Positions 8,253 to 17,412 of a stretch of 43,358 bases of DNA are shown in pieces; position 1 is the first letter of the stretch; every line of letters starts with the position of its first letter. A program made the position numbers and the translations under genes. The notes under the pieces were generated by a model. It made no database searches and had not been told where the DNA came from. It was given only the letters and a program-made list of their open reading frames with translations. The stretch covers positions 1 to 43,358 of the forward strand of contig JAEUQF010000434.1 of assembly GCA_016789745.1 (NCBI GenBank), read 5' to 3'. The stretch comes from Bryobacterales bacterium. GTDB taxonomy: Bacteria > Acidobacteriota > Terriglobia > Bryobacterales > Bryobacteraceae.

Positions 8253-9179
8253 CTATTCCGTCTTCTTCGGCCGCTTGCCTTCGCTCGTGGCCAGCAGCGT
8301 GTCCACCAACTCCATCGGCACCTGCGCATCCAGCTTCACGTTGCGGTTATTGTGGTCCACGCGAATGCCGTCCAGCAATCGCAGCAGGTCCGGCCGGTCG
8401 CTCGGTGTCGACAGCCGCCCAAAGCCGATCAGCCCGCGCAACAGATCATGCAACTGGCGCGCGTTCTTCTCGTCATTGCACGTGCCGGCCGCGTTCAAAT
8501 GCAGCCCGTCCTTCAAGTCCATCGTCATCGCCACGTCTTCCAAAGACTGAAACACGCGATTCAGATTCGCCAGGTTTCCGGTCTCCGGCAGCGGCACCGG
8601 CGCGAAACCGCCAATCGCCACCGCCCACACCTGCCTGGCCTGCTGCATCGCCGCCACCCGCTCCAGAACGGCACTCTTGGCGTCGCCCTTGGCCGGCTCG
8701 GCCTCTAGCAGCGGCTTCAGTAACTCCGGCTGTCCGGCCAGCGCGATCGTGTCATCTACAAACACCACCGCGTACCCGTCCTTGCCCACCAGGTTGTACT
8801 TGCCGAACGCCTGCTTCGTCGCGCCTTCCTTCACCATCGCGTCTTCCAGCGCCGCGCGATTCGCAATGCGGCCCCGCGCAATGGCGACGCTCTTCTTCCC
8901 GTTCGACGCCAGCACGAACTCATCCACGTCGCGCCGTGGATCCAGCCCCGTGCGCTTGGCGAACTGATCCAGTTCCCCCAGCTTCTGCCCTTCCATCAGC
9001 TTCTGATACAGCGGCGTTGTCTTGATCTGATCCACCCGCACGCCCGCCAACACTACCGTATCGGCCGGAATGTAACGCTCCATGCTGCTGGCCAGCGCCA
9101 CACCCTTGCTGTCGCTGGTCTTGCATCCGCCGAGCGCCACCAGCGCCACCGCCAACCCTGCCTGGAGATAAACACGCAT
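8253..9179 (-). CDS. Putative lipoprotein, last gene of ABC/peptidase operon
   Basis: This 308-residue protein begins with a lipoprotein signal: a hydrophobic run, then LVALGGC with the lipidated Cys at residue 19. The mature part (YIPADTVVLAGVRVDQ, followed by alternating helices and strands) is not a family I can name. The ATG directly abuts the permease stop codon (TAG ATG, no spacing), so the two are translated together. A periplasmic or outer-leaflet accessory of the ABC transporter is the simplest reading from context. The C-terminus is basic (RPKK). No catalytic motif was seen. Confidence 0.75.
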   Translation of the reverse strand: MRVYLQAGLAVALVALGGCKTSDSKGVALASSMERYIPADTVVLAGVRVDQIKTTPLYQKLMEGQKLGELDQFAKRTGLDPRRDVDEFVLASNGKKSVAIARGRIANRAALEDAMVKEGATKQAFGKYNLVGKDGYAVVFVDDTIALAGQPELLKPLLEAEPAKGDAKSAVLERVAAMQQARQVWAVAIGGFAPVPLPETGNLANLNRVFQSLEDVAMTMDLKDGLHLNAAGTCNDEKNARQLHDLLRGLIGFGRLSTPSDRPDLLRLLDGIRVDHNNRNVKLDAQVPMELVDTLLATSEGKRPKKTE

Positions 9180-10004
9180 CTAGAAGTCTCTTTTCTGAAA
9201 GACGTATGCGGCGGCCAAAAGGATCCATGCCGCAAACAACGCCGACGTCGCCACCGGCAGCATGCTCCCAATCCGCCGGTCCAGCACGACATTCATCGTC
9301 ATCGCGCCGATATCGTATACCTTCGGCAGCAGATGATACAGCGCCTTCCACAGCATACGCGATGTCTCACTGCTCAACAGCCGCTCGGCCAGCGCGGTCT
9401 GCGCCAGCACGGGGCTGATCAGCATCAGCGCCGTCGGCACCATCACCGCCAGCGCCGTACTCTCAAACAGCACGCCGATCAGCACCACCACCGCCAGCAT
9501 CACTGCGAACAGAACAACGCTCGTGAAGATCGCAAACAGAAACTCCGGCGACCACAGGCCTGTCTTCACTCCGAAAATCAGCCAGATCCCCAGCACCAGG
9601 TAGACATTGTTCACGCCCACCACAATCAGATTCCCCAGGTAGCGCCCCAGCAACAGGTGCACGCGGCTCACCGGCTTCGACAACAACAGCTCAATGCGCC
9701 CCGGCTCCAGCACGCTCGGAATCAGCCCCGCCGACGCGAACACCGACAGGAACAGCCCCCACGTATACAGAAACGTCGCAATGCCCGCCTGCGCCTGCCG
9801 GATCAGCCGCTCGACATCGCCCAGCGGACCGCGGTTGCCGAACAGCGTTACGGTTGCCGTGGCGCCTTCCACCACGTCAATCTTCAGAATGAACAGGAAA
9901 AACGCCATCATCAGCGTCGACAGCGCAAACAGGCCCCAGAAAATCTTCCGCGCCGCCGCCTCGCGGAACGTATCCAGAATGATCGCCATCGTCTGGTTAG
10001 CCAT
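9180..10004 (-). CDS. ABC-2 type transporter permease
   Basis: This 274-residue integral membrane protein has about six hydrophobic segments: near 20-40, a pair in the region of residues 90-115, near 135-155, 160-185, 190-205 and 245-265. Between the second and third lies EPGRIELLLSKPVSR, the characteristic ABC-2 permease motif (the E-x-G-T/R-x-x-x-L-x-x-x-P-V coupling helix). It is the membrane half of a transporter whose ATPase is the gene just upstream; the two overlap by 8 bases. GGAG lies 5 bases before the ATG. The substrate is unknown. The family includes exporters of drugs, polysaccharides and peptides, and NosY-type proteins. Confidence 0.88.
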   Translation of the reverse strand: MANQTMAIILDTFREAAARKIFWGLFALSTLMMAFFLFILKIDVVEGATATVTLFGNRGPLGDVERLIRQAQAGIATFLYTWGLFLSVFASAGLIPSVLEPGRIELLLSKPVSRVHLLLGRYLGNLIVVGVNNVYLVLGIWLIFGVKTGLWSPEFLFAIFTSVVLFAVMLAVVVLIGVLFESTALAVMVPTALMLISPVLAQTALAERLLSSETSRMLWKALYHLLPKVYDIGAMTMNVVLDRRIGSMLPVATSALFAAWILLAAAYVFQKRDF

Positions 10005-10914
10005 TCACGCTCCGGATAAACACGTCTTCGAGCGTAGACGTTGTCGGCGTCAGCGCGTCAATCTCCACCTGCGCCGCGCGCAGCGCATCGATCGCCGCAT
10101 TCGCCGCCGCGCGGTCCACAAACTGCAGCGCCGTATGCCCGTCTTCTTCCACCACCGCGCCCGCCATCGCCACTACCTGCTGCCGCAAGCCCTCCTGCAG
10201 TGTCCCGGTCACCTGCAGCCGGTATCCCTTGCCCGCAGTCAACTCCCGCACCTTGCCCTGCAGCACCACCTTGCCCTTATGCAGGATCGCCACATCGCGG
10301 CAAAAGGCTTCCACCTCCGCCAGCAGGTGCGAGTTCACGAAGATCGTCACGCCGCGTTCTTCCAAGGCCTGCAGAATGTCGCGAATCTGCCGCCGTCCCA
10401 CGGGATCCACGCCATCGGAAGGCTCATCCAGAATCAGCAGCCGCGGCTCATGCAGCAGCGCCTGCGCCAGCCCTACCCGCTGCAGCATTCCTTTCGAATA
10501 CTTCCCCAGCCGCACATCGCCCCATTGCTCCAACCCCACCTTCGCCAGCATCTCCGGAATGCGCCGCGCCCGCGTCCGATGGTCCATACCTGACAGCGCG
10601 CCGTAGAAATCCAACATCGCCCGCCCGGTCAGATACGTCGGGAAACGATGGTTCTCCGGCAGATAGCCCACGCTGCGGCGCGCCTCCGGCAAGCGTGCAT
10701 CCTGGCCGAAAATCCGCGCTTGGCCGGACGTCGGATGCACCGCCGACAGCAGCATCTTCACGAACGTCGTCTTGCCGGCGCCATTGGGGCCCAGCAGCCC
10801 AAACGTCGTGCCTTGCTCCACCGCCAGGGAAACATCGTTCACCGCATGCACTTCACGCCCCGAAAGCCAGCCCCGGAAGCACTTGCCCAGTCCCGCCGTC
10901 TCGATCGCGTTCAT
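9997..10914 (-). CDS. ABC transporter ATP-binding protein
   Basis: This 305-residue ATPase energises the adjacent ABC-2 permease. It has Walker A GPNGAGKT (residues 42-49), a signature segment YSKGMLQR (139-146), Walker B LLILDEP (159-165), the D-loop at GVDP and the switch His at 196 (NSHLL). About 85 C-terminal residues follow that are typical of drug- or polysaccharide-exporter subunits (DUF4162-like). I chose the ATG at 10914, whose ATGA overlaps the stop of the M28 peptidase gene, rather than an in-frame start 54 bases upstream inside that gene. The signature motif is SKGMLQR in place of LSGGQ, as is common in this branch. Confidence 0.93.
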   Translation of the reverse strand: MNAIETAGLGKCFRGWLSGREVHAVNDVSLAVEQGTTFGLLGPNGAGKTTFVKMLLSAVHPTSGQARIFGQDARLPEARRSVGYLPENHRFPTYLTGRAMLDFYGALSGMDHRTRARRIPEMLAKVGLEQWGDVRLGKYSKGMLQRVGLAQALLHEPRLLILDEPSDGVDPVGRRQIRDILQALEERGVTIFVNSHLLAEVEAFCRDVAILHKGKVVLQGKVRELTAGKGYRLQVTGTLQEGLRQQVVAMAGAVVEEDGHTALQFVDRAAANAAIDALRAAQVEIDALTPTTSTLEDVFIRSVNG

Positions 10915-12404
10915 TCGGTTTTCTTCGACGTGCGGTACTTTTCCGTGCGCGGGTTGTCCTTGTCCCACGCCGGTGCCTGCGCGTCATCGGCCACCGCTAC
11001 GATGCCCGCCGCCAGCGCCCGCGTCACGTTCGTCATGTTCTCGTAGTCCAGCTTGTCCCAGTGATCGCGCAGGCCGTGATAATCCGGAAACTCGAAGGCC
11101 ACGCAGAAGGTGTGCGCCGGAATGCCAACCTCGGCAAACGCCAGATTGTCGCTGCGCGCAAAGAAGTCGTCGCTGTGTTCCGGATGCTTGGTCAGACTCA
11201 CTCCGAACGTCTTCGCCGCCTCGCCCATGTGCGCCGGCAGATTGCTGAAATCATACCCGGTCACCGACACGCCGTTCACCCGCGCCCCTTCGCTATCATC
11301 GGTGCGCCCGAGATGCTCCAGGTTGATATTACCCACGGTCTTGTCCACCGGGAACGCCGGATTCCGTGCGTAGTAATAGGCCCCCAGCAATCCCTTCTCT
11401 TCACCGAACAACGCCAGAAACACCACGCTGCGCTTCGGCCGCGGGCTGCGCGCCAGTGCCTCGGCAATGCCCAACAACGACGCCGTACCGCTGGCATCAT
11501 CGTTGGCGCCGTTGAAGATGCTGTCCGCCCCGTCGCCGCCACGCCCAATATGGTCGTAGTGCGCGCTCACGATGACGTAGCTGTCCCTCAACACCGGATC
11601 CGACCCCGGCAGCACGCCAATCACATTATGTAGCGCGATGTTCTGCTCCACCGGTTCGGGGATCTTCAACGACGCCACTGCCTTCGTATCGCCAAACGGC
11701 ATCGCCTTCCACGCCGCCACCAACTCATCGGAAAACACGCGCGTGAAGGGCCGCTGCGCCAGCCGTGCCGGAGGCTTGTCCGCGCCGATCAGTTCCCCAT
11801 CCGCACTCGCGGTCCCTCCGGCACGCGGCATCACCGAAAGCACCGCCTCCGGCCGCAGCCGCCCGATCTCCGCCGCGAAATCCCGTGACCGCCCGAAAAA
11901 CTTCCGCCGCTCATCGGCGGCCATCTTCCGCAACTCCGCCGGACCCGGGAAAATGCCCAGCGCGATCTTGCCTTCGAGCGCACCGTCTTTCAGCGTCTTC
12001 AGCTCTTCCAGCGAATCAAAGGCAAGTTTGTACACCGGAGCATTCTCCGCCGCCACCGCGCCGTTCTGATAGATGCGGAAGCGATTGCCCGTGTAACTCA
12101 GCTCCGCGCCTTCGCCCTTGAAGCTGAACCGCACCTCATCGAGCGGCGTCTGCCGGTAGCGCCAGTTCGCCGTCTGGTAATAACTGGCCGCGCCGCCCGG
12201 CGTCTCCAACCCAATGCGCCGGAACTGCGCATGCAGATAGGCCGCCGCGGCGTCCAGCCCCGGCGACGGCGTATCTCGGCCGCCCAACGCATCCGATGCC
12301 AGAAACTCCACGTGGCTCGCCAGCCCAGCCGGCGTGATCGCCGTGTAATCCTGCCCCAGCGCGGCCATCGCCGCCGCCAAACCAAGTAATCCGATGCGCC
12401 GCAC
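10911..12404 (-). CDS. Secreted M28-family zinc aminopeptidase
   Basis: This 497-residue protein has a signal peptide (GLLGLAAAMAALGQ) and an M28 metallopeptidase domain from about residue 250. Zinc-site residues are visible: His282 and Asp284 in SAHYDHIG, Asp302 or Asp303 in NGANDDASG, Glu335/Glu336 in FGEEKG, Glu363 in NLEHLG and His443 in DYHGL. The N-terminal half has the pattern of the PA-like insert or cap found in secreted M28 enzymes. It should release N-terminal residues from peptides in the periplasm or outside the cell. The start is GTG at 12404, directly abutting the TAA of the serine hydrolase gene, with AAGAAGG 8 bases upstream. The 3' end overlaps the ATPase gene by 4 bases. 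Confidence 0.92.
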   Translation of the reverse strand: MRRIGLLGLAAAMAALGQDYTAITPAGLASHVEFLASDALGGRDTPSPGLDAAAAYLHAQFRRIGLETPGGAASYYQTANWRYRQTPLDEVRFSFKGEGAELSYTGNRFRIYQNGAVAAENAPVYKLAFDSLEELKTLKDGALEGKIALGIFPGPAELRKMAADERRKFFGRSRDFAAEIGRLRPEAVLSVMPRAGGTASADGELIGADKPPARLAQRPFTRVFSDELVAAWKAMPFGDTKAVASLKIPEPVEQNIALHNVIGVLPGSDPVLRDSYVIVSAHYDHIGRGGDGADSIFNGANDDASGTASLLGIAEALARSPRPKRSVVFLALFGEEKGLLGAYYYARNPAFPVDKTVGNINLEHLGRTDDSEGARVNGVSVTGYDFSNLPAHMGEAAKTFGVSLTKHPEHSDDFFARSDNLAFAEVGIPAHTFCVAFEFPDYHGLRDHWDKLDYENMTNVTRALAAGIVAVADDAQAPAWDKDNPRTEKYRTSKKTE

Positions 12405-13751
12405 TTAGTCGACCTTCTTTCCCTTCATATCCCGTCCATTCTGATGCAGCAGCAGGCTGTGTGTGACACCGGAAGGATCCGTGATGAACGTCACCTGCGC
12501 ATCCGCCACTCGCAGGAAGAACTTCGTCTCAGCTTCCGGATACATCTCCACCTGCGCCTGCCCGGTCGCCTGCAACAGATAACGCCCGCCCTCCCGGCTT
12601 ACCGTCAATAGCAGGTTCGGTGCCAGCTCATACGTACCGACGTATTTATCGAACACTTCGTTCCGTAACGACACCGGCACGCGCCGCCGCGGCAGTTCCA
12701 CCGTTTGCCCATAGGCCAGATCTGCCAACTCCTGCGCCATTCGGTGCACCCGCGTCTGTTCCACATTGCTCAACACCACCACCAGCGTCTGCTCTTCGGG
12801 TATCCGTGCCAGAAATGCCGCGAAGCCCTCAATCGACCCGCCATGCGCCACCACCTTGTGCCGCCCAAACGTGGTCAACGCCCAGCCGTAGCCATAACTC
12901 TTGCTCGCCACCGGCGTATACATGCGCTGCAGCGATGCCAGCGTCAACAACCGCTGCTTGCGCAGCCCTTCGTCGAAACGCTGCAGATCATCCACCGTCG
13001 TATACAACCCGCCCGCCGCCCGCAACAGGCTCACGTCCGGACACTCCGCCTTCGCCCAGCGCCCACCTGCCCGGCTATACCCGACGGCGCGCCCATTCGC
13101 CAGCGGCTGCTCGCCTTCATACCCGCTATCGCTCATACCCAGAGGCTCGAAGATCGCCTGCCGCAGAAAAGCCTCATAAGACATACCAGCCACCTGCGAC
13201 ACAATCTCTCCTAACAGCACATAGCCCGAGTTACTATACGCCCACTGCGACCCAGGCGCGAAATCCAGCGGCTTATCGCGAAACAGCGCCACTAACTCCT
13301 CCGCCGTGCGCCGCGCACAGGCCTCGGCCGGCTTCGGCTCCGTATAGCTCGGAATCCCGCTGGTGTGCGACAGCAGATGATGAATCGTAACGTCCTTCCA
13401 ACTCTCCGGCGCGTACGGCAGATGCTTCGATACCGCATCCTGCAGGCCCAGCTTCTTTCGTTCGGCCAGCATCAGAACCGCCGTCGCGGTGAACGTCTTC
13501 GTGATGGAGCCAATCCGAAACCGCGTCTGCGGCTTGCACGGCGTCCTCGCTTCGCGGTCGCACGCACCCACGCCGGTCCGCAGCAGCATCTGCCCGTTCT
13601 TCAACACCAGCACCGCGCCGCTGAAGCCGTTCACATCCTCCTGTGCTTCCAGGTACTCCCGCAACCGCGCGCGAAGATCCCCCGCCGGCTGTGCGCCCAA
13701 CACACCCGCCGCCATGCACAACGCGGCTACGACCCGCCAAAGCATACTCAC
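12405..13751 (-). CDS. Secreted serine hydrolase (class C beta-lactamase/DD-peptidase fold)
   Basis: This is a 448-residue exported member of the beta-lactamase-related serine hydrolases, which include D-aminopeptidases, esterases and AmpC. A signal peptide (VVAALCMAAGVLGAQ) is followed by the three active-site motifs: SITK (Ser82, Lys85), YSN (172-174) and HGG (303-305, in the place of KTG). The C-terminal 90 residues form a separate beta-domain of the type often attached to these enzymes (VGTYEL onward). The start is GTG 13751 or ATG 13745; both give the same signal peptide. It is the first gene of the five-gene operon and is divergent from the TonB receptor. With an HGG motif, a peptidase or esterase is more likely than a true beta-lactamase. 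Confidence 0.9.
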   Translation of the reverse strand: MSMLWRVVAALCMAAGVLGAQPAGDLRARLREYLEAQEDVNGFSGAVLVLKNGQMLLRTGVGACDREARTPCKPQTRFRIGSITKTFTATAVLMLAERKKLGLQDAVSKHLPYAPESWKDVTIHHLLSHTSGIPSYTEPKPAEACARRTAEELVALFRDKPLDFAPGSQWAYSNSGYVLLGEIVSQVAGMSYEAFLRQAIFEPLGMSDSGYEGEQPLANGRAVGYSRAGGRWAKAECPDVSLLRAAGGLYTTVDDLQRFDEGLRKQRLLTLASLQRMYTPVASKSYGYGWALTTFGRHKVVAHGGSIEGFAAFLARIPEEQTLVVVLSNVEQTRVHRMAQELADLAYGQTVELPRRRVPVSLRNEVFDKYVGTYELAPNLLLTVSREGGRYLLQATGQAQVEMYPEAETKFFLRVADAQVTFITDPSGVTHSLLLHQNGRDMKGKKVD

Positions 13752-13794
13752 CAGAATAACTGGACCGCTGTAGTGCCGTCTGTTACGCGGCTTT

Positions 13795-13802
13795 GATACG
13801 AT
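13795..13802 (+). promoter_or_regulatory. Possible extended -10 promoter for the TonB receptor gene
   Basis: TGATACGAT fits an extended -10 (TG, one base, TACGAT). It would start transcription about 18 bases before the ATG at 13827. The -35 position (TGCCGT) is poor, which is tolerated with an extended -10. This is pattern matching only. Confidence 0.3.
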
Positions 13803-13826
13803 GTGCCCACCCGTAACGGAGTCTCT

Positions 13827-16800
13827 ATGAACCTCACTCGCCTGCTCGCCCTGTTGCTGTGTGCCCTCCCGCTGGCTGCCCAGACGCAGACCGCCACCAT
13901 CCGCGGCGTGGTAGAAGACGGCACTGGCGCCGTCGTCCCCAACGCTACCCTTACCCTCACTAACGTCGAACAGAACCGGCCCTACACCGCCACCTCCAAC
14001 GAGTCCGGCTCCTATGCTTTCCTGCTCATCCCGCCCGGCAACTATCGGCTGGATGTCGCCGCCCAGGGTTTCAAAAAGCTCAGCCGCGAAGGCCTCACGC
14101 TGCAGGTGGCGCAGGTGGCGGAACTGAACGTATCGCTGGAACTCGGCTCGCTTACGGAGACCGTGCAGGTGAACGCCGAAACGCCGCTGCTCGATACAGC
14201 CAGTTCCACGCTCGGCGAAGTGGTCAACTCGCTCACCAGCGAAAACCTCCCGCTCAACGGCCGCAACGTGCTGCAGTTGGTGGCGCTGACGCCCGGCATC
14301 AACGCCAACACCAGCTTCTACAACTCAGGGCAGGGAGGCGGCAGCATCAACGCCGTCGGCTTCTCCGCCAATGGCGGACGCAACGTGTCTACCGCCGTGA
14401 TGCTTGATGGTTCGCCCCAGGAAGTCATGGGCTACAACCAGCCCGCCTACGTCCCGTCGCCCGACGCCCTGCAGGAGTTCAAGGTCCAGACCAACAGCAT
14501 GTCCGCCGAGTACGGCCGCACCGGCGGCGCCGTCATCAACATGGTGCACCGCTCCGGTACCAGCGAGTTCCATGGCGTCCTCTACGAGTTCCTCCGCAAC
14601 AACGCCTTCGACGCCAACGGCTTCTTCAACAACCTGAACGGGCGCCAGAAGGCTGCCTTCCGCTACAACCAGTTCGGCTTCACCGCCGGCGGCCCCCTGA
14701 CCCCATCGCGCAAGACCACCTTCTTCTTCGTCAACTACGAAGGCATCCGCCAGGTGAACCCCGGCGAGGCCACCTTCACCGTCCCCACCACTCAGATGCG
14801 CCAGGGCGACTTTTCTCAAGTCAACGGCGTTATCTATGACCCCGCCACCATCGACGCCGCCGGCGAGCGCCGCCCCTTCCCCAACAACCGCATCCCCGCC
14901 GCCCGCTTCGACCCTGTCGGCTCCAAGTTCCTCACCTACTACCCCACGCCCAATCGCGAGGGCGTGATCAACAACTTCTTCTCCCAGGCCGGCAGCAGTA
15001 CAGGCCGCAACAACGTCAGCTTCAAGATCGACCGCCGTATCTCCGAACGTCAAAACCTGTTCGGCCGGTTCTCCTGGGAGAATGCCAATACGAACAACGC
15101 CAATCACTACGGCAACGCCGCCACCGCTTCGCCCGGCTTCAACGGCGCCCGCAACCGCAGCGGCACCATCGACGATACCTATCTCTTCAAAGGCTGGATC
15201 CTGCACGGCAACTACGGCTATTCCTACCACTCCAATCCGCGTGGGCCGCTCGACAATACCGTCACCTCTACCGACCTCGGCTTTCCGGCCGCCGTCCAGG
15301 CCGCCGCCCAGTTCCCTATCTTCCCCACCGTGGCCGTCACCGGCTACAGCGCGCTCGGCCCCGAATCCAGCTACATCATCGGGAATAAGTTCGAAACCCA
15401 CACCTGGACCGGCGATGCCAGCAAGCTCATTGGTACCCACACCGTCAAGTTCGGCGGCACCTACCGCTTAAACCGCGTCTCTAACTTCCGCCCCAATAAC
15501 CCCAACGGCAACTACACCTTCAGCGATAACTTCACGCGCCGCTACTTCAATCGCGCCGGTGGTGGCGATGCGGTGGCCTCCATGCTCCTCGGCATGCTCA
15601 CCGGCGGCCAGATGCGCTCGGAACCCGCCCTTTCCCTCCAGGTGAAATACGCCGGTGTCTACTTCCAGGATGACTGGCGTGTAACCAATCGGCTGACGCT
15701 CAACCTCGGCCTGCGTTGGGACGCCGATTTCCCCCAAACCGAGCGCTTTGACCGCGCCTCCTCCTTCGACCTCAATGCCACCTTGCCCCTCCAGGTGCCC
15801 GGTTTCCAGCCCTTCAAAGGCGGCCTCGTGTTTGCCGGTTCCCGCACCCCGGGCGCGTCCCGTGGCATCAAGGATTTCGATGCCAATAACTTCGGCCCGC
15901 GCGTCGGCCTTGCCTACAAACTCACCGACCGCATCGTCATCCGCACCGGCGCCGGTATGTTCTATTCGCCCACCACCGGCTTCGGCCCCAGCGCCGCCAA
16001 TGCCGGTGCGCTTGGCTTCAATACCCTCACCCCCGTTACCGCTTCCATCGACGGCGGCCGCACCCCCTACGCCACCCTGCGCAATCCGTTCCCTGACGGC
16101 TTCATCGAAGCCGAGAACGGGCAGAACGGCCTGCTTACCTTCGTCGGCCAGGCCATCAACGCCAACATGCGCTACGACCGCGTGCCCTACTCGGTGCAGT
16201 GGAACTTCAACATCCAGTACGAACTGCCCGGCTCCACCCTGTTCGACATCGCCTATGCGGGCAACGCCGGCGTCAAACTCCAGGCCAACTCCCAACTCAA
16301 CCAGATCCCCGACGCCGCCCTCGCCCAGGGTGACGCCTTGCTGCGCACCGTCCCCAATCCTTTCTTTGGCATCCTGCCCGCCGCCACCAACCTGGGCCGC
16401 GCCACCACTACCGCCGGCCAGTTACTGCGTCCTTACCCCTGGCTCACGGGTGTTACCCAACAATGGGGCGCCATGGCTCACTCCAGTTACCACGCCCTCC
16501 AGACCAAGTTCCGCAAGCGTTACAACAACGGCCTCCAGTTTCTGCTCGCCTACACCTGGTCGAAAACCATGGACGACGTATCGTCGGTGGCCGGCTTCCT
16601 CGGCGATCAGAATCCCGGCTATACCAACAACAACCGCCGCGACCTCGATCGTTCTCTGTCCGCCTCCCACATCCCCCACAATCTCGTCTTTAACTACCAG
16701 TGGGATCTGCCCTTCGGCAAAGGCATGCGCTTCTTTAACCACGGCGGCGCCCTCAATCACCTCATCGGCGGCTGGTCCCTCAACGGCATCACCAGCATCC

Positions 16801-17222
16801 AGTCCGGCAGCCCCATCTCCATTGACTCCCGCAACAACACCACCAACTCCCAGGGCGGCGGCCAGCGCCCCGATTCCACCGGCATCAAGAGCACTACCCC
16901 CGGCGGCACCAAGAATCGCATCGATGGCTGGTTTAATCCCGCCGCCTTCGTCGACGCGCCGCCCTATGCGTTCGGTAATGTCGGCCGCTTCCTTCCCGAT
17001 AACTTCGGTCCACCGCTCCATAACTGGGATCTGTCTATCCTCAAGAACTTCCGCGCCTCCGAACGCTTCCGCCTGCAGTTCCGCGCCGAATTGTTCAACG
17101 CCTTCAACCTGGTCAACTTCCGCAACCCGTCCGGCGTCGTCTTCGGACAGCCCGCCTTCGGTCGCATTACCGCCGCCGATCCGGCCCGAATCATCCAATT
17201 CGGACTCAAGCTGTATTACTGA
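13827..17222 (+). CDS. Oar-like TonB-dependent outer-membrane receptor
   Basis: The start is the ATG at 13827, with GGAG 5 bases upstream and a signal peptide (LLALLLCALPLAAQ) immediately after; an in-frame ATG 24 bases earlier lacks both. The 1131-residue protein has a carboxypeptidase-regulatory-like beta-sandwich (about 20-105: TIRGVVEDGTGAVVPNATL), then a plug with LNGRNVLQLVALTPG and the region YGRTGGAVINMV, then a long beta-barrel ending FGLKLYY with a C-terminal aromatic residue. Proteins of this form import large substrates using TonB/ExbBD energy and are greatly expanded in Acidobacteria. The substrate is unknown. No TonB, ExbB or sigma/anti-sigma gene is adjacent. Confidence 0.93.
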   Translation: MNLTRLLALLLCALPLAAQTQTATIRGVVEDGTGAVVPNATLTLTNVEQNRPYTATSNESGSYAFLLIPPGNYRLDVAAQGFKKLSREGLTLQVAQVAELNVSLELGSLTETVQVNAETPLLDTASSTLGEVVNSLTSENLPLNGRNVLQLVALTPGINANTSFYNSGQGGGSINAVGFSANGGRNVSTAVMLDGSPQEVMGYNQPAYVPSPDALQEFKVQTNSMSAEYGRTGGAVINMVHRSGTSEFHGVLYEFLRNNAFDANGFFNNLNGRQKAAFRYNQFGFTAGGPLTPSRKTTFFFVNYEGIRQVNPGEATFTVPTTQMRQGDFSQVNGVIYDPATIDAAGERRPFPNNRIPAARFDPVGSKFLTYYPTPNREGVINNFFSQAGSSTGRNNVSFKIDRRISERQNLFGRFSWENANTNNANHYGNAATASPGFNGARNRSGTIDDTYLFKGWILHGNYGYSYHSNPRGPLDNTVTSTDLGFPAAVQAAAQFPIFPTVAVTGYSALGPESSYIIGNKFETHTWTGDASKLIGTHTVKFGGTYRLNRVSNFRPNNPNGNYTFSDNFTRRYFNRAGGGDAVASMLLGMLTGGQMRSEPALSLQVKYAGVYFQDDWRVTNRLTLNLGLRWDADFPQTERFDRASSFDLNATLPLQVPGFQPFKGGLVFAGSRTPGASRGIKDFDANNFGPRVGLAYKLTDRIVIRTGAGMFYSPTTGFGPSAANAGALGFNTLTPVTASIDGGRTPYATLRNPFPDGFIEAENGQNGLLTFVGQAINANMRYDRVPYSVQWNFNIQYELPGSTLFDIAYAGNAGVKLQANSQLNQIPDAALAQGDALLRTVPNPFFGILPAATNLGRATTTAGQLLRPYPWLTGVTQQWGAMAHSSYHALQTKFRKRYNNGLQFLLAYTWSKTMDDVSSVAGFLGDQNPGYTNNNRRDLDRSLSASHIPHNLVFNYQWDLPFGKGMRFFNHGGALNHLIGGWSLNGITSIQSGSPISIDSRNNTTNSQGGGQRPDSTGIKSTTPGGTKNRIDGWFNPAAFVDAPPYAFGNVGRFLPDNFGPPLHNWDLSILKNFRASERFRLQFRAELFNAFNLVNFRNPSGVVFGQPAFGRITAADPARIIQFGLKLYY

Positions 17223-17298
17223 GAAAGGCCGCCGGGCGAGGGCCGTAGAACCTTGTCTGTACGCGTTCCAGGACTAATAGGGGCGGTCCGTTTGTACT

Positions 17299-17313
17299 GG
17301 CCCGTACCGGGCC
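17299..17313. terminator. GC-rich hairpin after the TonB receptor gene
   Basis: GGCCCG (17299-17304) and CGGGCC (17308-17313) form a perfect 6-bp stem with loop TAC, 77 bases after the receptor stop codon. No U-run follows, so it is a weak terminator candidate. It could also be a processing signal or part of the leader of the next gene. Confidence 0.35.
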
Positions 17314-17335
17314 GGGTACCGCGTGAGAATGATAG

Positions 17336-17364
17336 GGAACCTTAAGGGAAGGGAGTATTTCTAA
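17336..17364 (+). promoter_or_regulatory. Possible ECF-sigma-type promoter of the PEP-CTERM gene
   Basis: GGAAC at 17336-17340 and TCTAA at 17360-17364 resemble the -35 (GGAACTT) and -10 (TCTGA/TCTAA) of RpoE-like ECF promoters, with spacing near the usual value. Transcription would start about 17371, some 40 bases before the ATG. No ECF sigma gene is in the window. Confidence 0.3.
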
Positions 17365-17391
17365 GCGGACTACTCCGGGGCAACATGGGTC

Positions 17392-17408
17392 TGGGGCGAA
17401 GTGCCCCA
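17392..17408 (+). promoter_or_regulatory. Hairpin directly before a start codon
   Basis: TGGGGC (17392-17397) pairs with GCCCCA (17403-17408) around GAAGT. The stem ends 4 bases before the ATG at 17413 and occupies the position of the ribosome binding site; no other Shine-Dalgarno sequence is evident. It could limit translation until opened. Confidence 0.35.
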
Positions 17409-17412
17409 ACTT

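Noticed and set aside
12405..13751. True class C beta-lactamase (antibiotic resistance gene)
   Set aside because: The third motif is HGG instead of KTG, and the protein has an extra C-terminal domain, as in peptidase/esterase relatives; the sequence gives no support for resistance.
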